DNA of 64,000 nt from Sphingobacterium allocomposti (GCF_008124885.1 NZ_VNHX01000004.1:167704-231703); one strand, 5' to 3'. Shown: positions 1-8,979, counted from the stretch's first letter. Numbers and translations are program-made. Notes: generated from the sequence alone by a model not told the origin.

Positions 1-1
1 C

Positions 2-397
2 GGGGTGTTTACGGGTGTTTCCTGGTCGAACCGTTTTCTTGTAGATGGAGGCGTTTTGAATCCAGTTCCGGTCAACCACGTATCCAAAAAGGAAAATATC
101 GTGATTGCCGTTAATCTGGACGGGATCCCAGCGAAGGACGACGGGCTAGTTCCCAAACTTAACCCCGTTGCGCTATTGCAGGAATCGTATTACGCAATGC
201 GCCGGCGGCTGAGTAGACTGACCTTGGAACTATATAAACCGCACTATACCATTACGGTGCCCCATAATTCCGCAGGTATATGGGATTTCCACCGTTCCAA
301 AGAATTGATCGACATGGGGTATAATTTGACAGAGCAGGCACTAAAAAGCCAGCACCAGCTTAAACTTCCCTTAGAAAGTCGTCCAACAGCTGGTTGA
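2..397 (+). CDS. Patatin-like phospholipase, C-terminal part (5' end outside window)
   Basis: The reading frame is open from the left edge, so only about 131 C-terminal residues are visible. The stretch LVDGGVLNPVPV is the conserved Asp-Gly-Gly block of patatin-like acyl hydrolases, whose Asp forms a Ser-Asp dyad with a GxSxG serine that lies to the left of the window. The family hydrolyses phospholipid or other acyl esters. The visible remainder shows no export signal or extra domain. The last 38 bases overlap the end of the convergent alpha/beta hydrolase gene. Family assignment is fairly secure; substrate is unknown. Confidence 0.8.
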   Translation, partial: GVFTGVSWSNRFLVDGGVLNPVPVNHVSKKENIVIAVNLDGIPAKDDGLVPKLNPVALLQESYYAMRRRLSRLTLELYKPHYTITVPHNSAGIWDFHRSKELIDMGYNLTEQALKSQHQLKLPLESRPTAG

Positions 398-1184
398 AAC
401 GTTCAGGGTTTTCTAAGTTGGGGAGGTGCCCGCACTGTTCGATTTCAACAAATTTCGAGTTCGGTACGGCCTGTGCAATATCTTCCATGTCCTGACGCGC
501 TGTTATTTTGTCTTCCGTGCCGCGGATCAGAAGTGTTGGCGCGCTGATCGAGGAGAGGCTATCGCTGGTGTCGGTACGCGACGCCAATGCCAACAGGGTC
601 GCGCAAATAGTGCGGATACTGTTCCGCCGGATACTGCTTTTGATCAGTTCCACAGCCTCTGGTTTTTCTTCAATGCTATTTGCCGCAAAAACATTTTCCA
701 CAAAGCCGATGGCAAATGGCCGCCGGCCATGATTAAGAACAGCCTGGATGCTGTCAAAGCGTTTCTGTCTCCCGGCGTTAGTGTCGGCCTTGCTATGGGT
801 GTCTACAAGCACGAGGCCATTGATCTTGTCGGGAAATAATTGGTAAGCGCGCAGTGCAATGTAGCCGCCCATGGATATGCCACATAATACGGCCTGTTGG
901 ATTTCCAATTTTTCTAAAAAGACGCGGAGATCCTTCGCAAAAACGTCAATGGAGAAAAAGCCGTGCCCGCTGGTGCTATTCCCATGTCCGCGTATATCGA
1001 TGGCAATGCCGGTTACATCGTCGGACAGTCCGGTAAGCTGCTCGCGCCACATATTTTTATTAAATGGGAAACCGTGTAAGAAAATAATAGTTTTTAGTGA
1101 GTCGATTCTTGCTTTTTTGATGTAATAGGATATACTTATGTCACCAATTCGAATTTTGTTGCTCTTTATTAAGCGTTCAACCAT
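360..1184 (-). CDS. Alpha/beta hydrolase
   Basis: The 274-residue protein has the complete alpha/beta hydrolase layout: an oxyanion-hole HGFPFN at about residues 37-42, the nucleophile elbow GISMGG with Ser about 104, a likely acid in the GTEDKIT segment near residue 226, and the catalytic His in CGHLPN near residue 252. There is no signal peptide, so it should be cytosolic. It resembles the 3-oxoadipate enol-lactonase/BioH-like group, which hydrolyses small esters or lactones, but the substrate cannot be read from sequence. It converges on the patatin gene with a 38-base overlap at the 3' ends. The only nearby upstream Met is the one used. Confidence 0.85.
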   Translation of the reverse strand: MVERLIKSNKIRIGDISISYYIKKARIDSLKTIIFLHGFPFNKNMWREQLTGLSDDVTGIAIDIRGHGNSTSGHGFFSIDVFAKDLRVFLEKLEIQQAVLCGISMGGYIALRAYQLFPDKINGLVLVDTHSKADTNAGRQKRFDSIQAVLNHGRRPFAIGFVENVFAANSIEEKPEAVELIKSSIRRNSIRTICATLLALASRTDTSDSLSSISAPTLLIRGTEDKITARQDMEDIAQAVPNSKFVEIEQCGHLPNLENPERFNQLLDDFLREV

Positions 1185-1273
1185 ATCATTAAATTTATAC
1201 TAAATGTAATTATTTTTTAATCAACAATATATGTACCATTGCAATTTTATTTGTCCCGTTTTTTGAAAAATAA

Positions 1274-1304
1274 TTTGGAAAAATAGAAAAAGTGGCGATA
1301 TTTG
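1274..1304 (+). promoter_or_regulatory. Bacteroidota-type promoter of first tRNA-Arg
   Basis: TTTG at 1274-1277, exactly 19 bases, then GATATTTG at 1297-1304. This is one mismatch from the Bacteroidota -33/-7 consensus (TTTG, TAnnTTTG). It lies about 36 bases before the tRNA and has the same geometry as the promoter of the second copy. Confidence 0.7.
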
Positions 1305-1340
1305 CGTCACCAAAATCGACAGCAGGTCGATAAAAAAAGA

Positions 1341-1414
1341 GCGCTCATAGCTTAATTGGATAGAGCATCTGACTACGGATCAGAAGGTTAGGGGTTCGAC
1401 TCCCTTTGAGCGCA
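1341..1414 (+). tRNA. tRNA-Arg (anticodon ACG), copy 1
   Basis: A 74-base cloverleaf is visible: acceptor GCGCTCA pairing with TGAGCGC, the D arm, an anticodon stem TCTGA/TCAGA around loop CTACGGA (anticodon ACG, read as ICG after deamination), and the T arm AGGGGTTCGACTCCCTT. No CCA is encoded; the discriminator is A. It is identical over its full length to the copy at 1793-1866. Confidence 0.95.
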
Positions 1415-1420
1415 CGGTAT

Positions 1421-1453
1421 AACGGGACAAAAGAGGAATTCTTTTGTCCCGTT
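1421..1453 (+). terminator. Hairpin after tRNA-Arg copy 1
   Basis: A 13-bp perfect stem (AACGGGACAAAAG and its complement) around a seven-base loop lies six bases after the tRNA. The following bases CTGTTTA give only a weak U-tract, so it may also be a processing signal. The right arm TTGTCCCGTT also occurs at 1251-1260 upstream of the tRNA. Confidence 0.65.
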
Positions 1454-1715
1454 CTGTTTAGAATGCGACCGTGCGCTTCTGCCGGTCCGGCAAAAATTCC
1501 ATGGCCTTTTTGTTTGTCTTCCTATCGCCCCCGCGGGGAAACGATAAAGCGCGAAGCAGTCCTTTGCGAGTTGGGGCGATCTACGACAGATATAACCGCC
1601 ATAAGTCGCTTACCCGCCCGTACTCCGGACGGATGGGAAGGCAAAAAAACGAAAAGCGGATGGGGCTGAATAGGAGATCGTTGCCCTTTATCTGTGGCAT
1701 AAAGTGAAAAAAAAG

Positions 1716-1746
1716 TTTGGATACAACTTCGTTTTGCCTATATTTG
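1716..1746 (+). promoter_or_regulatory. Bacteroidota-type promoter of second tRNA-Arg
   Basis: TTTG at 1716-1719, exactly 19 bases, then TATATTTG at 1739-1746, a full match to the phylum consensus. The bases after the -7 box (CATCACCAAAA) match those of the first copy (CGTCACCAAAA), showing that the promoter was duplicated with the tRNA. Confidence 0.8.
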
Positions 1747-1792
1747 CATCACCAAAACAATACGGGCGATAAGTCGAAATGTGTTGGTTGCC

Positions 1793-1866
1793 GCGCTCAT
1801 AGCTTAATTGGATAGAGCATCTGACTACGGATCAGAAGGTTAGGGGTTCGACTCCCTTTGAGCGCA
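1793..1866 (+). tRNA. tRNA-Arg (anticodon ACG), copy 2
   Basis: The sequence is identical to the tRNA at 1341-1414, with the same anticodon loop CTACGGA and no encoded CCA. It is followed closely by an intrinsic terminator and then adk. Confidence 0.95.
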
Positions 1867-1878
1867 CTTAGTTACACG

Positions 1879-1910
1879 AAGCCTAATCCGACAAGATTAG
1901 GCTTTTTTTT
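1879..1910 (+). terminator. Intrinsic terminator after tRNA-Arg copy 2
   Basis: Stem AGCCTAAT/ATTAGGCT with a short loop followed by eight T residues: a textbook rho-independent terminator separating the tRNA from adk. Confidence 0.9.
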
Positions 1911-1940
1911 CGAACAAAGAACAAAAACAATACTACACTT

Positions 1941-2510
1941 ATGCTAAACCTTGTCTTATTCGGTCCTCCAGGTGCTGGTAAGGGTACTCAATCAGAAAAA
2001 CTCATCGAGAAATACCAGTTAGTTCATATTTCCACGGGAGATATTTTTCGGTCACACATAAAAAACCAGACAGAACTTGGACAACAGGTAAGCCAGATCA
2101 TTGCGGAAGGTAACTTAGTTCCAGATTCCATTACGATTGCTATGCTGGAAGAAGAGATCAAAAAGAATCCAGGTGCTAAAGGATTTATATTTGATGGTTT
2201 TCCGCGTACCGTGGCGCAGGCCGAGGCGTTGGACAAATTTTTAGTATCAATCGGCCAACGCATCACAGGGGTGGTAGCATTGGATGTGACGGAAGAAGAG
2301 CTAACACAACGTATAGCCAAACGTCAGGAAATTTCGGGGCGGGCGGATGATGCCGCTGACAAACTGAAGAAACGTATAGAAGAATATTTCCAAAAGACGA
2401 TCCATGTGTTGCCTTATTACGAGGCTCAGGGAAAGTTGTCCAAAGTTAACGGTATTGGTGATATCGAGACAGTTTTTGAGTCGTTAACAGCTATTATCGA
2501 TCAATATTAA
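1941..2510 (+). CDS. adk: Adenylate kinase
   Basis: Adk interconverts ATP plus AMP with two ADP in the cytosol. The 189 residues carry the P-loop GPPGAGKGT at about residues 8-16, the AMP-binding segment STGDIFR, the DGFPRT block at about 84-89 and the arginines of a short LID. The LID is the short type with no zinc cysteines, so the length matches the compact bacterial form. It stands 22 bases before obg and the two are probably co-transcribed; the tRNA terminator just upstream isolates it from the tRNA. Confidence 0.97.
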   Translation: MLNLVLFGPPGAGKGTQSEKLIEKYQLVHISTGDIFRSHIKNQTELGQQVSQIIAEGNLVPDSITIAMLEEEIKKNPGAKGFIFDGFPRTVAQAEALDKFLVSIGQRITGVVALDVTEEELTQRIAKRQEISGRADDAADKLKKRIEEYFQKTIHVLPYYEAQGKLSKVNGIGDIETVFESLTAIIDQY

Positions 2511-2532
2511 TTAAAAACATAGATATTTACAT

Positions 2533-3534
2533 ATGGCCCAAGGCTCAAATTTTGTGGATTATGTGAAGGTGTGTTGCCGTTCGGGACACGGAGGGGCTGG
2601 CTCTGCGCATCTGCACAGAGATAAATTTACAGCTAAGGGCGGTCCCGATGGAGGCGACGGGGGGCGCGGCGGCCACATTATACTTAAGGGCTCAAGCCAG
2701 CACTGGACGCTTCTGCATCTTAAATATAGAAAGCATATCATCGCAGCGAACGGAGAACCCGGGGGAAGCGCGTTGCGAACAGGGGCGAATGGTAAAGACG
2801 AGATTCTTGAGGTACCATTGGGAACCATTGCCAAGAACGCCGAAACCGGTGAGATATTGTTCGATATCACAGAAGACGGAGAAACAAAAGTCTTGACGCC
2901 GGGAGGAAAAGGAGGGCTCGGCAATTGGCACTTTAAATCGTCCACCCAGCAGACGCCCCGTTTCTCGCAGCCTGGCCTGCCCGGCAAGGAGGAATGGATT
3001 ATTCTCGAGTTAAAAGTCTTGGCCGATGTTGGGCTGGTAGGGTTTCCCAATGCCGGAAAATCCACATTACTATCCGTCGTTTCCGCGGCGAAGCCAGAGA
3101 TTGCTAATTACCCCTTTACCACGTTAGTGCCAAACCTTGGTATTGTAGGGTACCGCGACAACCGATCGTTCGTCATGGCGGATATTCCGGGCATTATCGA
3201 AGGAGCATCTCAGGGGAAAGGACTTGGACATCGGTTTTTGCGCCATATTGAACGAAACTCTGTTCTTCTGTTTATGATTCCTGCAGATACCGACCGAAGC
3301 ATCGAACAAGAGTACCAGATCTTACTGGATGAACTCACGGCTTATAATCCGGAGCTGATGGATAAGCCCCGGTTGCTGGCAATAACAAAATCGGATATGT
3401 TGGACGAGGAGCTCGAATCCGAAATGGCCGAAACGTTGCCCAAGGGTATTCCGGCAGTGTTTATATCGTCCGTCTCCGGAAAAAATATTCAGACATTAAA
3501 GGACATGATCTGGCGGGCCATCAACGGCGAATAA
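2533..3534 (+). CDS. obg: GTPase Obg (CgtA), ribosome assembly
   Basis: Obg is an essential GTPase acting in 50S subunit maturation and stress control. The 333 residues show the glycine-rich Obg fold over roughly 1-160, then a G domain with G1 [10 protein letters not shown]3 DIPGIIEGA and a G4 of TKSD in place of the usual NKxD. The protein ends soon after the G domain, so it lacks the variable C-terminal OCT domain of longer homologues, as is common in Bacteroidota. It follows adk by 22 bases and is closed by a strong hairpin. Confidence 0.97.
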   Translation: MAQGSNFVDYVKVCCRSGHGGAGSAHLHRDKFTAKGGPDGGDGGRGGHIILKGSSQHWTLLHLKYRKHIIAANGEPGGSALRTGANGKDEILEVPLGTIAKNAETGEILFDITEDGETKVLTPGGKGGLGNWHFKSSTQQTPRFSQPGLPGKEEWIILELKVLADVGLVGFPNAGKSTLLSVVSAAKPEIANYPFTTLVPNLGIVGYRDNRSFVMADIPGIIEGASQGKGLGHRFLRHIERNSVLLFMIPADTDRSIEQEYQILLDELTAYNPELMDKPRLLAITKSDMLDEELESEMAETLPKGIPAVFISSVSGKNIQTLKDMIWRAINGE

Positions 3535-3556
3535 AAGACATTTCTACAAACTATAA

Positions 3557-3590
3557 ACAACAAGAGAGGCTCCAAAAGCCTCTCTTGTTT
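3557..3590. terminator. Bidirectional hairpin terminator between obg and the 3629-4240 gene
   Basis: Perfect stem AACAAGAGAGGCT with its complement around a very short loop, T-rich on the plus-strand exit. It lies in the convergent gap and can serve both genes. Confidence 0.85.
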
Positions 3591-3628
3591 GTTGTAACCA
3601 CCTGATCCGGGAACGGTTACCAAGCGGC

Positions 3629-4240
3629 CTAGATAATGGGAAACAAACGTGTTTCTACCTCTATATGTCGAAAGGAGCGAAGCCGCTCGAAAAATATACT
3701 GTTGGCCCTAGAGGATCCGTGCTGTTCGATTAAGTAGGGAACGATCACCGTTTGACGTCGCAGACGGATCTTGTAATATCCGAAAAGTGTACCTCTGTTT
3801 TTTTGAACTGATTTTACTTCTGACACACCGATCGGGTCGTTTAGAAGGTTGAAATACAGGGTCTCCTGCTGAATGTATTGTACTATTACGTTATCTGTTG
3901 TCGGATCGAAATATATACGTTGGTTCCGCACGGTCTTCACATGGTTGGTCAATACGATTAACTGGCCAATTAAATAAAGACTTAGGGGCAGCGCAATCCA
4001 CAATATTTTGATTTTCATGCCGAGGATGAGCACCAAAAAGAACAGGCCAATTCCAATGCCGACTGTCCATAAGGTATTGCGGGTAACCCGAGCCAGTATC
4101 TGGGGGGAAGTATCCAGATGGGTATAACTGTTTGGCTTGGCTGATTTAATTAGCCCCCCGGCGTCCTTTCTGAGGAAAAGCCGCCTTGACAGAAAATAAA
4201 ACAATATAGCACATAAAGCTATTATCAACAGGATCTTCAT
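3629..4240 (-). CDS. Membrane protein of unknown function
   Basis: I do not recognise this 203-residue protein. It begins with a hydrophobic helix (residues about 2-17, rich in I, L and F), followed by a short polar stretch with RRLFLRK and then two adjoining transmembrane helices at about residues 55-92. The C-terminal half is soluble, with many aromatic and basic residues. It lies directly downstream of panB on the same strand, seven bases away, so it may be the second gene of that transcript. No catalytic motif is visible. Confidence 0.7.
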   Translation of the reverse strand: MKILLIIALCAILFYFLSRRLFLRKDAGGLIKSAKPNSYTHLDTSPQILARVTRNTLWTVGIGIGLFFLVLILGMKIKILWIALPLSLYLIGQLIVLTNHVKTVRNQRIYFDPTTDNVIVQYIQQETLYFNLLNDPIGVSEVKSVQKNRGTLFGYYKIRLRRQTVIVPYLIEQHGSSRANSIFFERLRSFRHIEVETRLFPII

Positions 4241-4246
4241 GTGGCG

Positions 4247-5062
4247 CTAGTACTGTTCAGATTCATTGGGATAATCACCGGACTTTACGTCGGCAACATA
4301 TTTTGCAGCGGCATCCACAACGTCACTGTACATGTTCATATAACGTCTGAGGAATTTCGGTTTAAAATCTTTGGTGTACCCCAGCATGTCGTTCACGACC
4401 AAAACCTGTCCATCGCATCCGTTGCCAGCGCCTATCCCGATGGTCGGTATACGCAACGACTGCGAGACCTCCTGCGCCAAGGCTGCCGGAATCTTTTCGA
4501 GAACGACGGCAAAGCAGCCTGCGTCCTGCAGAGCTAAGGCATCCGACTTTAATTTCGCCGCTTCCTCTTCCTCCTGTGCGCGCACCCCAAAAGTGCCAAA
4601 CTTATTAATGGCTTGAGGCGTAAGCCCCAGGTGCCCGCACACCGGAATTCCGGCGTGGATAATTTTTTTTATGTTATCTAAAATTTCGACGCCTCCTTCC
4701 AGCTTCAGGGCGTGGGCACCGGACTCTTTCATCATGCGCACTGCCGCTTTAAAGGCGTCGTCAGCAGATCCTTGATATTCGCCAAATGGAAGGTCGACCA
4801 ATACGAGCGCTCTCTTTGCACCCCTCACCACCGCACTGGCATGATAAATCATATGGTCCAACGTGATAGGTAGCGTGGTTTCATAACCGGCAAAAACGTT
4901 TGCAGCAGAGTCCCCAACCAGCAGAACATCCGTACCGGCCTCGTCCAAAGCTTTTGCCGTAGAGAAGTCATAAGCCGTCAGCATACTGATCTTTTCGCCC
5001 TGTTGCTTCATGGAAAGGATCGTATTTGTTGTTACACGTTTGATAAGTTTGTTTACAGACAT
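4247..5062 (-). CDS. panB: 3-methyl-2-oxobutanoate hydroxymethyltransferase
   Basis: PanB makes ketopantoate from 2-oxoisovalerate and methylene-tetrahydrofolate, the first committed step of pantothenate synthesis. Visible are the AYDFSTAK segment, the metal-binding VGDS at about residues 49-52, DLPFGEYQ near 90, LEGG near 120, the VLEKIP segment with the catalytic Glu, and IGIGAGNGCDGQ. The frame is open further upstream, but the Met at 5062 gives 271 residues, the usual family length, and a promoter-like pair (TTG, 18 bases, TAGTTTTG at 5083-5111) lies just before it. Confidence 0.95.
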   Translation of the reverse strand: MSVNKLIKRVTTNTILSMKQQGEKISMLTAYDFSTAKALDEAGTDVLLVGDSAANVFAGYETTLPITLDHMIYHASAVVRGAKRALVLVDLPFGEYQGSADDAFKAAVRMMKESGAHALKLEGGVEILDNIKKIIHAGIPVCGHLGLTPQAINKFGTFGVRAQEEEEAAKLKSDALALQDAGCFAVVLEKIPAALAQEVSQSLRIPTIGIGAGNGCDGQVLVVNDMLGYTKDFKPKFLRRYMNMYSDVVDAAAKYVADVKSGDYPNESEQY

Positions 5063-5082
5063 TTTCGACGTTTTAGAATAAG

Positions 5083-5111
5083 CAAAACTACCAAAAAACT
5101 TATAGAACCAA
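5083..5111 (-). promoter_or_regulatory. Probable panB promoter
   Basis: On the minus strand TTG (5111-5109) is followed after 18 bases by TAGTTTTG (5090-5083), matching the Bacteroidota consensus. It sits 20 bases before the chosen panB start and inside the upstream extension of the frame, which supports the shorter start. Confidence 0.6.
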
Positions 5112-5186
5112 GACACAAGGTTGAATAGTTTGAAAATGTCGTCCCGGCGGCTAGGCGCATGGCTTAACTTTCTCGCCTTTATTTTG

Positions 5187-5194
5187 TACTTTTG
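5187..5194 (+). promoter_or_regulatory. -7 box abutting the start of the pseudouridine synthase gene
   Basis: TACTTTTG matches TAnnTTTG in full and ends five bases before the ATG at 5200. If used, transcription would start at or next to the start codon. No good -33 element is seen at the proper distance. Confidence 0.45.
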
Positions 5195-5199
5195 CAGCT

Positions 5200-5943
5200 A
5201 TGCAGGAGAACGACAATCGTTTATTTAAGTTTCCAAAATTTCAGGATTTAATCATTTTTGAGGACGATAATCTCATCGTTATTAACAAGCCTCCTTTTGT
5301 AGCTTCCTTGGACGACCGCACCGGAGGCGAGGTAAACATACTTCGGCTTGCTAAAAAATATCATGCCGACGCGCAGGTCTGCCATCGGCTCGATAAAGAT
5401 ACCTCGGGGATTTTACTTATCGCAAAAAATCCCGAAACGTATAGATTGGTATCGATCGAATTCGAACGGCGACGCGTGAACAAAGTTTATCACGCCATCA
5501 TCGGGGGGACGCACACGTTCAACGAACTTATGGTGGACTTACCGATACTGAACCAAGGGAATAAAAATGTGTCGATCGATCGTATCAATGGCAAGGTAGC
5601 CCAGACCGTCTTTAATTCTATTCAGTACTTCAAACATTTTACATTGGTGGAATGCAGGCCGATAACCGGCCGTATGCACCAGATCCGTATCCATCTGGCA
5701 ACACAGCACGCCGCGATTGTTGGCGACACCATGTATCGCGGTAAGCCCGTATATCTTTCGCAGATCAAAAAGAGGGGTTTCACCATGTCAAAAGATCAAG
5801 AGGAGCTGCCTATTATGAAACGCTTCGCGTTACACGCAAGGGCCGTGCAATTTACTATCGATGGAACAGTGTACGCATTTGAAGCCCCTTATCCCAAAGA
5901 CTTTGCTACGCTGTTAAAGTTGCTGGAGAAATTTGATTCATAA
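5200..5943 (+). CDS. RluA-family RNA pseudouridine synthase
   Basis: Enzymes of this family isomerise uridine to pseudouridine in rRNA or tRNA. The 247 residues contain the catalytic block HRLDKDTSG with the nucleophile Asp at about residue 65, followed by the C-terminal GRMHQIRIHLA motif near residue 165. There is no S4 RNA-binding domain at the N terminus, unlike RluC/RluD, so it resembles the shorter RluA/TruC type. The exact RNA target cannot be told. The ATG at 5200 is the only sensible start. Its end is next to the start of the TlpA-like gene. Confidence 0.9.
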   Translation: MQENDNRLFKFPKFQDLIIFEDDNLIVINKPPFVASLDDRTGGEVNILRLAKKYHADAQVCHRLDKDTSGILLIAKNPETYRLVSIEFERRRVNKVYHAIIGGTHTFNELMVDLPILNQGNKNVSIDRINGKVAQTVFNSIQYFKHFTLVECRPITGRMHQIRIHLATQHAAIVGDTMYRGKPVYLSQIKKRGFTMSKDQEELPIMKRFALHARAVQFTIDGTVYAFEAPYPKDFATLLKLLEKFDS

Positions 5944-5956
5944 AGGACGACGTGGT

Positions 5957-6559
5957 ATGGTTGATGTTGATAAGAAGAAAATAAGACGGATAATAAAAAA
6001 CCTAGCGGTGGCCGCACTTATTCTTGTGCTCGTACTGCCCGCTGGCCGTATATGGGTGCAAAGAGGGCTGATGAAGATCGGATTGTTCCGGCCGGATTTA
6101 GAACAGCCAAAGGAGGGTTCCCAAACACCGTCGGCCGTCGGCCATACCGCACCGGAAGTCACTTTTCTGAACAATGAAGGGAATACCGTCAGGGTGTCGG
6201 ATCTAAAAGGTAAAGTTGTTTTTCTTAACTTTTGGGCCACCTGGTGCCCCCCATGTAAGGCCGAAATGCCCTCTATCCAGATCTTAAAGGACAAATTTAA
6301 GGGGAACGGCAATGTCGTGTTTTTGTTGGTGGAGATAGAAGGTGAGAGACAGAAGGCCCAAATGTTCATGGAACAGGGAAATATGGATTTACCGGTGGTC
6401 TATCCCCAAAGTGATATCCCGCCCGAATGGCTGGGACAGTCTATCCCCACGACAGTTATCTTAAATAAAGAGGGACGTGTTGCGGCGCGCCACGAAGGGA
6501 TGGCTGACTACTCGCGGACAGAAGTCTCCAACTTTATCACAGAGCTACTTAACAAATAA
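5957..6559 (+). CDS. TlpA-like membrane-anchored thioredoxin-fold protein
   Basis: The 200-residue protein has an N-terminal transmembrane anchor at about residues 12-30 and then a periplasmic thioredoxin fold with the redox motif WATWCPPC, cysteines at about 97 and 100, and a cis-proline region SIPTTVIL further on. Such proteins reduce disulphides in the cell envelope, for example for cytochrome maturation. A TTG start at 5933 is possible, but the ATG at 5957 has AAAGGA upstream at 5942-5947 and avoids overlap with the pseudouridine synthase. pyrF follows after five bases. Confidence 0.88.
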   Translation: MVDVDKKKIRRIIKNLAVAALILVLVLPAGRIWVQRGLMKIGLFRPDLEQPKEGSQTPSAVGHTAPEVTFLNNEGNTVRVSDLKGKVVFLNFWATWCPPCKAEMPSIQILKDKFKGNGNVVFLLVEIEGERQKAQMFMEQGNMDLPVVYPQSDIPPEWLGQSIPTTVILNKEGRVAARHEGMADYSRTEVSNFITELLNK

Positions 6560-6564
6560 CTTAT

Positions 6565-7398
6565 ATGACCAGAGCGGAACTAATTCGCCAAATCAAGCTG
6601 AAGAGGAGTTTTCTTTGTATCGGATTAGATACAGATTTAACGAAGATCCCGCAACATTTGCTGGATGACGAGGATCCCATTTATTCGTTTAACAAGGCTA
6701 TTATCGAGGCTACCGAAGATCTTTGTGTCGCCTATAAACCCAATATCGCGTTCTACGAATGCTATGGCGTAAGGGGATGGCAATCCTTACAAAAGACCTG
6801 GCAGGCGCTGCCTAAAGACTGTTTGGGAATTGCCGACGCCAAACGTGGCGATATCGGAAATACGTCGAGAATGTACGCGCAGGCGTTTTTTGATGAGAAC
6901 GTCTCGGGGCTAGGATTTGACGCATTAACCATTGCACCCTATATGGGACATGATTCTGTTACCCCTTTTTTAACTACGGAAGGTAAATGGGCGGTCGTGC
7001 TGGCCTTGACCTCAAACCCTGGAAGCATGGACTTCCAGAATTTTAAAAATGCCGAAGGGGTGCAGCTATTCGAATATGTCCTGGATAAGGTCAGCAACTG
7101 GGGATCCATAGAAAACACCATGTTTGTTGTTGGAGCCACACGGGGCGACGCCTTTATCAAGGTCAGAGAACATGCGCCCGACCACTTTCTGTTGGTTCCG
7201 GGAGTTGGGGCCCAAGGAGGCTCGTTGGCCGACGTATGCCGGTATGGGATGAACCGTGATTGTGGGCTCCTTGTCAATAGTACCAGAGCTGTTATCTATG
7301 CTTCTAGCGGCAGAGACTTCGCGGAAAAAGCCAGGGAGGAAGCGCTGAAGCTGCAGCAGGAGATGGAGGCGGAGCTGCAGAAGGCAGGCATTATTTAA
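6565..7398 (+). CDS. pyrF: Orotidine 5'-phosphate decarboxylase
   Basis: PyrF converts OMP to UMP, the last step of pyrimidine synthesis. The 277-residue length fits the longer type-2 group of this TIM-barrel family. The catalytic [10 protein letters not shown] block lies at about residues 91-100 (Asp91, Lys93, Asp96), preceded by a YKPNIAFYE segment and followed by the phosphate-binding VPGVGAQGG near 212-220. The gene is five bases behind the TlpA-like gene and probably co-transcribed with it. Confidence 0.95.
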   Translation: MTRAELIRQIKLKRSFLCIGLDTDLTKIPQHLLDDEDPIYSFNKAIIEATEDLCVAYKPNIAFYECYGVRGWQSLQKTWQALPKDCLGIADAKRGDIGNTSRMYAQAFFDENVSGLGFDALTIAPYMGHDSVTPFLTTEGKWAVVLALTSNPGSMDFQNFKNAEGVQLFEYVLDKVSNWGSIENTMFVVGATRGDAFIKVREHAPDHFLLVPGVGAQGGSLADVCRYGMNRDCGLLVNSTRAVIYASSGRDFAEKAREEALKLQQEMEAELQKAGII

Positions 7399-7515
7399 GG
7401 AGCAGGCATCAACAATTGTCAGGTGCTCACGGCTATTGGCTACCATGCTGTTGCGAAAGTTTTTTCATAGAAGCAATTTGGCACAATAATTATGATATTA
7501 GGCTGATAGAAAACT

Positions 7516-8265
7516 ATGGGGATCAGAACACTATATTTTGTCGGCCTGGCTGCTGTTTCGTTTTTTGCTTCTTGCAGCTCTCTGTATATGCCCAACGTGC
7601 CGGCGACTCCTATGTTTAGGGAGCAGGGCGAAGCGTATGTGGCAGCACATGTTAATGCAAAAGGAAACCTTAGTGGAAATGCAGGAGTAGCCTTGGGTAG
7701 GCATGTCGCGGTCATCGCCAACGGATCCTATATCGACAGGGGAGGTGAAAGTAGCAATCAGCTTTTTAAACAGCACCTTATAGAGGGCGGACTCGGATAT
7801 TTTACAAAAATAGGTAAGGAAAAGCGACAGGTTTTAGAGGTTTATGCCGGTTATGGTGTCGGTTCGTCGGCTGAGATAGAACGACGGGCAACTACAATAG
7901 GAATGGAACCTGTAGAGAGCCGGAACATGGAGTTCGACAAAATTTTTGTCCAGCTGAATTATTCTTCGACGAATAGGAAAAAGATAAACCTATTTGGAAA
8001 ACGGCGGAATCTAAATTATGGCACAGCCATACGTGCTAGCAGGGTGGCGATGAAAGATTTCACGATCGACGGAATGGCAAGCCAGCCAGAAGAGGCGCTG
8101 TTTATAGAACCGCTCTTCTTTACCCGTATGGAATTGAACAGAGGCTTTCAGCTCCAGTATACAAACGGATTCAATTTTAATGTGGTAGATAATACGTATC
8201 TCAAAGCGGGAAACGCGGTTTTTACACTCGGAGTCACGTATAACTTTACAAAGAGCAGGAAATGA
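7516..8265 (+). CDS. Lipoprotein of unknown function, probable beta-barrel-like
   Basis: I do not recognise a named family. The 249 residues begin with a lipoprotein signal ending in FFASC (Cys about residue 20), followed by a SSLYMPNVPATPMF stretch often seen in Bacteroidota secreted proteins. The rest alternates polar and hydrophobic residues with aromatic strand ends, as in a small outer-membrane barrel, and ends in an aromatic strand GVTYNFTKSRK. It is followed by another lipoprotein gene on the same strand. Location at the outer membrane is inferred from the signal only. Confidence 0.75.
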   Translation: MGIRTLYFVGLAAVSFFASCSSLYMPNVPATPMFREQGEAYVAAHVNAKGNLSGNAGVALGRHVAVIANGSYIDRGGESSNQLFKQHLIEGGLGYFTKIGKEKRQVLEVYAGYGVGSSAEIERRATTIGMEPVESRNMEFDKIFVQLNYSSTNRKKINLFGKRRNLNYGTAIRASRVAMKDFTIDGMASQPEEALFIEPLFFTRMELNRGFQLQYTNGFNFNVVDNTYLKAGNAVFTLGVTYNFTKSRK

Positions 8266-8347
8266 GATCGAGCGGTCTCGTCTGTGGGCCGCGGAGCTGG
8301 ACAACCGATCCGCAAGCGAGCGGATATAAAGTAACAATATAGATAAC

Positions 8348-8968
8348 ATGGATAAATATTCAAATATGAGACGGATTAAGATAGTGTCGGCCTTCGTGGC
8401 TGTACTCGCGGTTTTTATTTTAGGAGGCTGCGCCATTAACAGAAACCAGGTGGAAGCTTTGGCAAAATGCGATTATACGGTGGAATCGCTGCAGGACGTA
8501 AGATTAGCAGGACGGGTGATAGACAATTTCGCCGGCCCGGATGGCGTCAACCTGTCTGCTCTTCCGGGTGTCGCCCTCGCTATGTTGCGGAAAGACCTGC
8601 CACTTGAAGCCCGCATTAATATGAAGGTGAGTAACCCGACAACCACAAGGGCTGCGATCAACTCGTTCAAATACCTGATAGAAATACAGGGCAAGCCCCT
8701 GTTCGAAGGAACCGTTAATCAAAACCTGAACCTAAACACCGGCGAGAGTACAGTCGTTCCGCTGACCTTCAAAGCAAATATCTTCGGTACAGCTCAGGAA
8801 AGAGGACTCGAAAACGTGCTTAACGAAATTTTTACGCGGCAGGGCGAAGGTTTCTTAGTCCTCAAAATAAAGCCGTCAATTAGAATCGGGAACAGCAACA
8901 TTTACTATCCCGGTTATATTACCGTTGACCGGAATCTGGCCAAAGGGATCGGTAAACTGGTTATGTAG
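8348..8968 (+). CDS. LEA14/WHy-like lipoprotein
   Basis: The 206-residue protein has a lipobox LGGC at about residues 26-29. A second Met at 8366 (MRRIKIV) would give a more typical signal length and is equally possible. The mature part contains a beta-sandwich-like run with LEARINMKVSNPTTTRAAIN, which resembles the water-stress (WHy/LEA14) fold: a strand, an asparagine-proline turn and a following ligand strand. The family is linked to desiccation or hypersensitive response in other organisms, but here the role is unknown. It sits 82 bases after another lipoprotein gene. Confidence 0.7.
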   Translation: MDKYSNMRRIKIVSAFVAVLAVFILGGCAINRNQVEALAKCDYTVESLQDVRLAGRVIDNFAGPDGVNLSALPGVALAMLRKDLPLEARINMKVSNPTTTRAAINSFKYLIEIQGKPLFEGTVNQNLNLNTGESTVVPLTFKANIFGTAQERGLENVLNEIFTRQGEGFLVLKIKPSIRIGNSNIYYPGYITVDRNLAKGIGKLVM

Positions 8969-8979
8969 TTATGCCCAAT

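Larger units (their letters stand above)
1415..1792. other. Spacer between the two tRNA-Arg genes
   Basis: This 378-base stretch holds the hairpin at 1421-1453 and the promoter of the second tRNA at 1716-1746. The short open frames that cross it on the plus strand run into the tRNA or have no recognisable protein features, and I do not support a gene here. Confidence 0.6.

Noticed and set aside
1406..1707. Two short frames in the spacer between the tRNA-Arg genes
   Set aside because: One starts inside the tRNA and both cross the hairpin at 1421-1453; composition is random and no family is recognisable.
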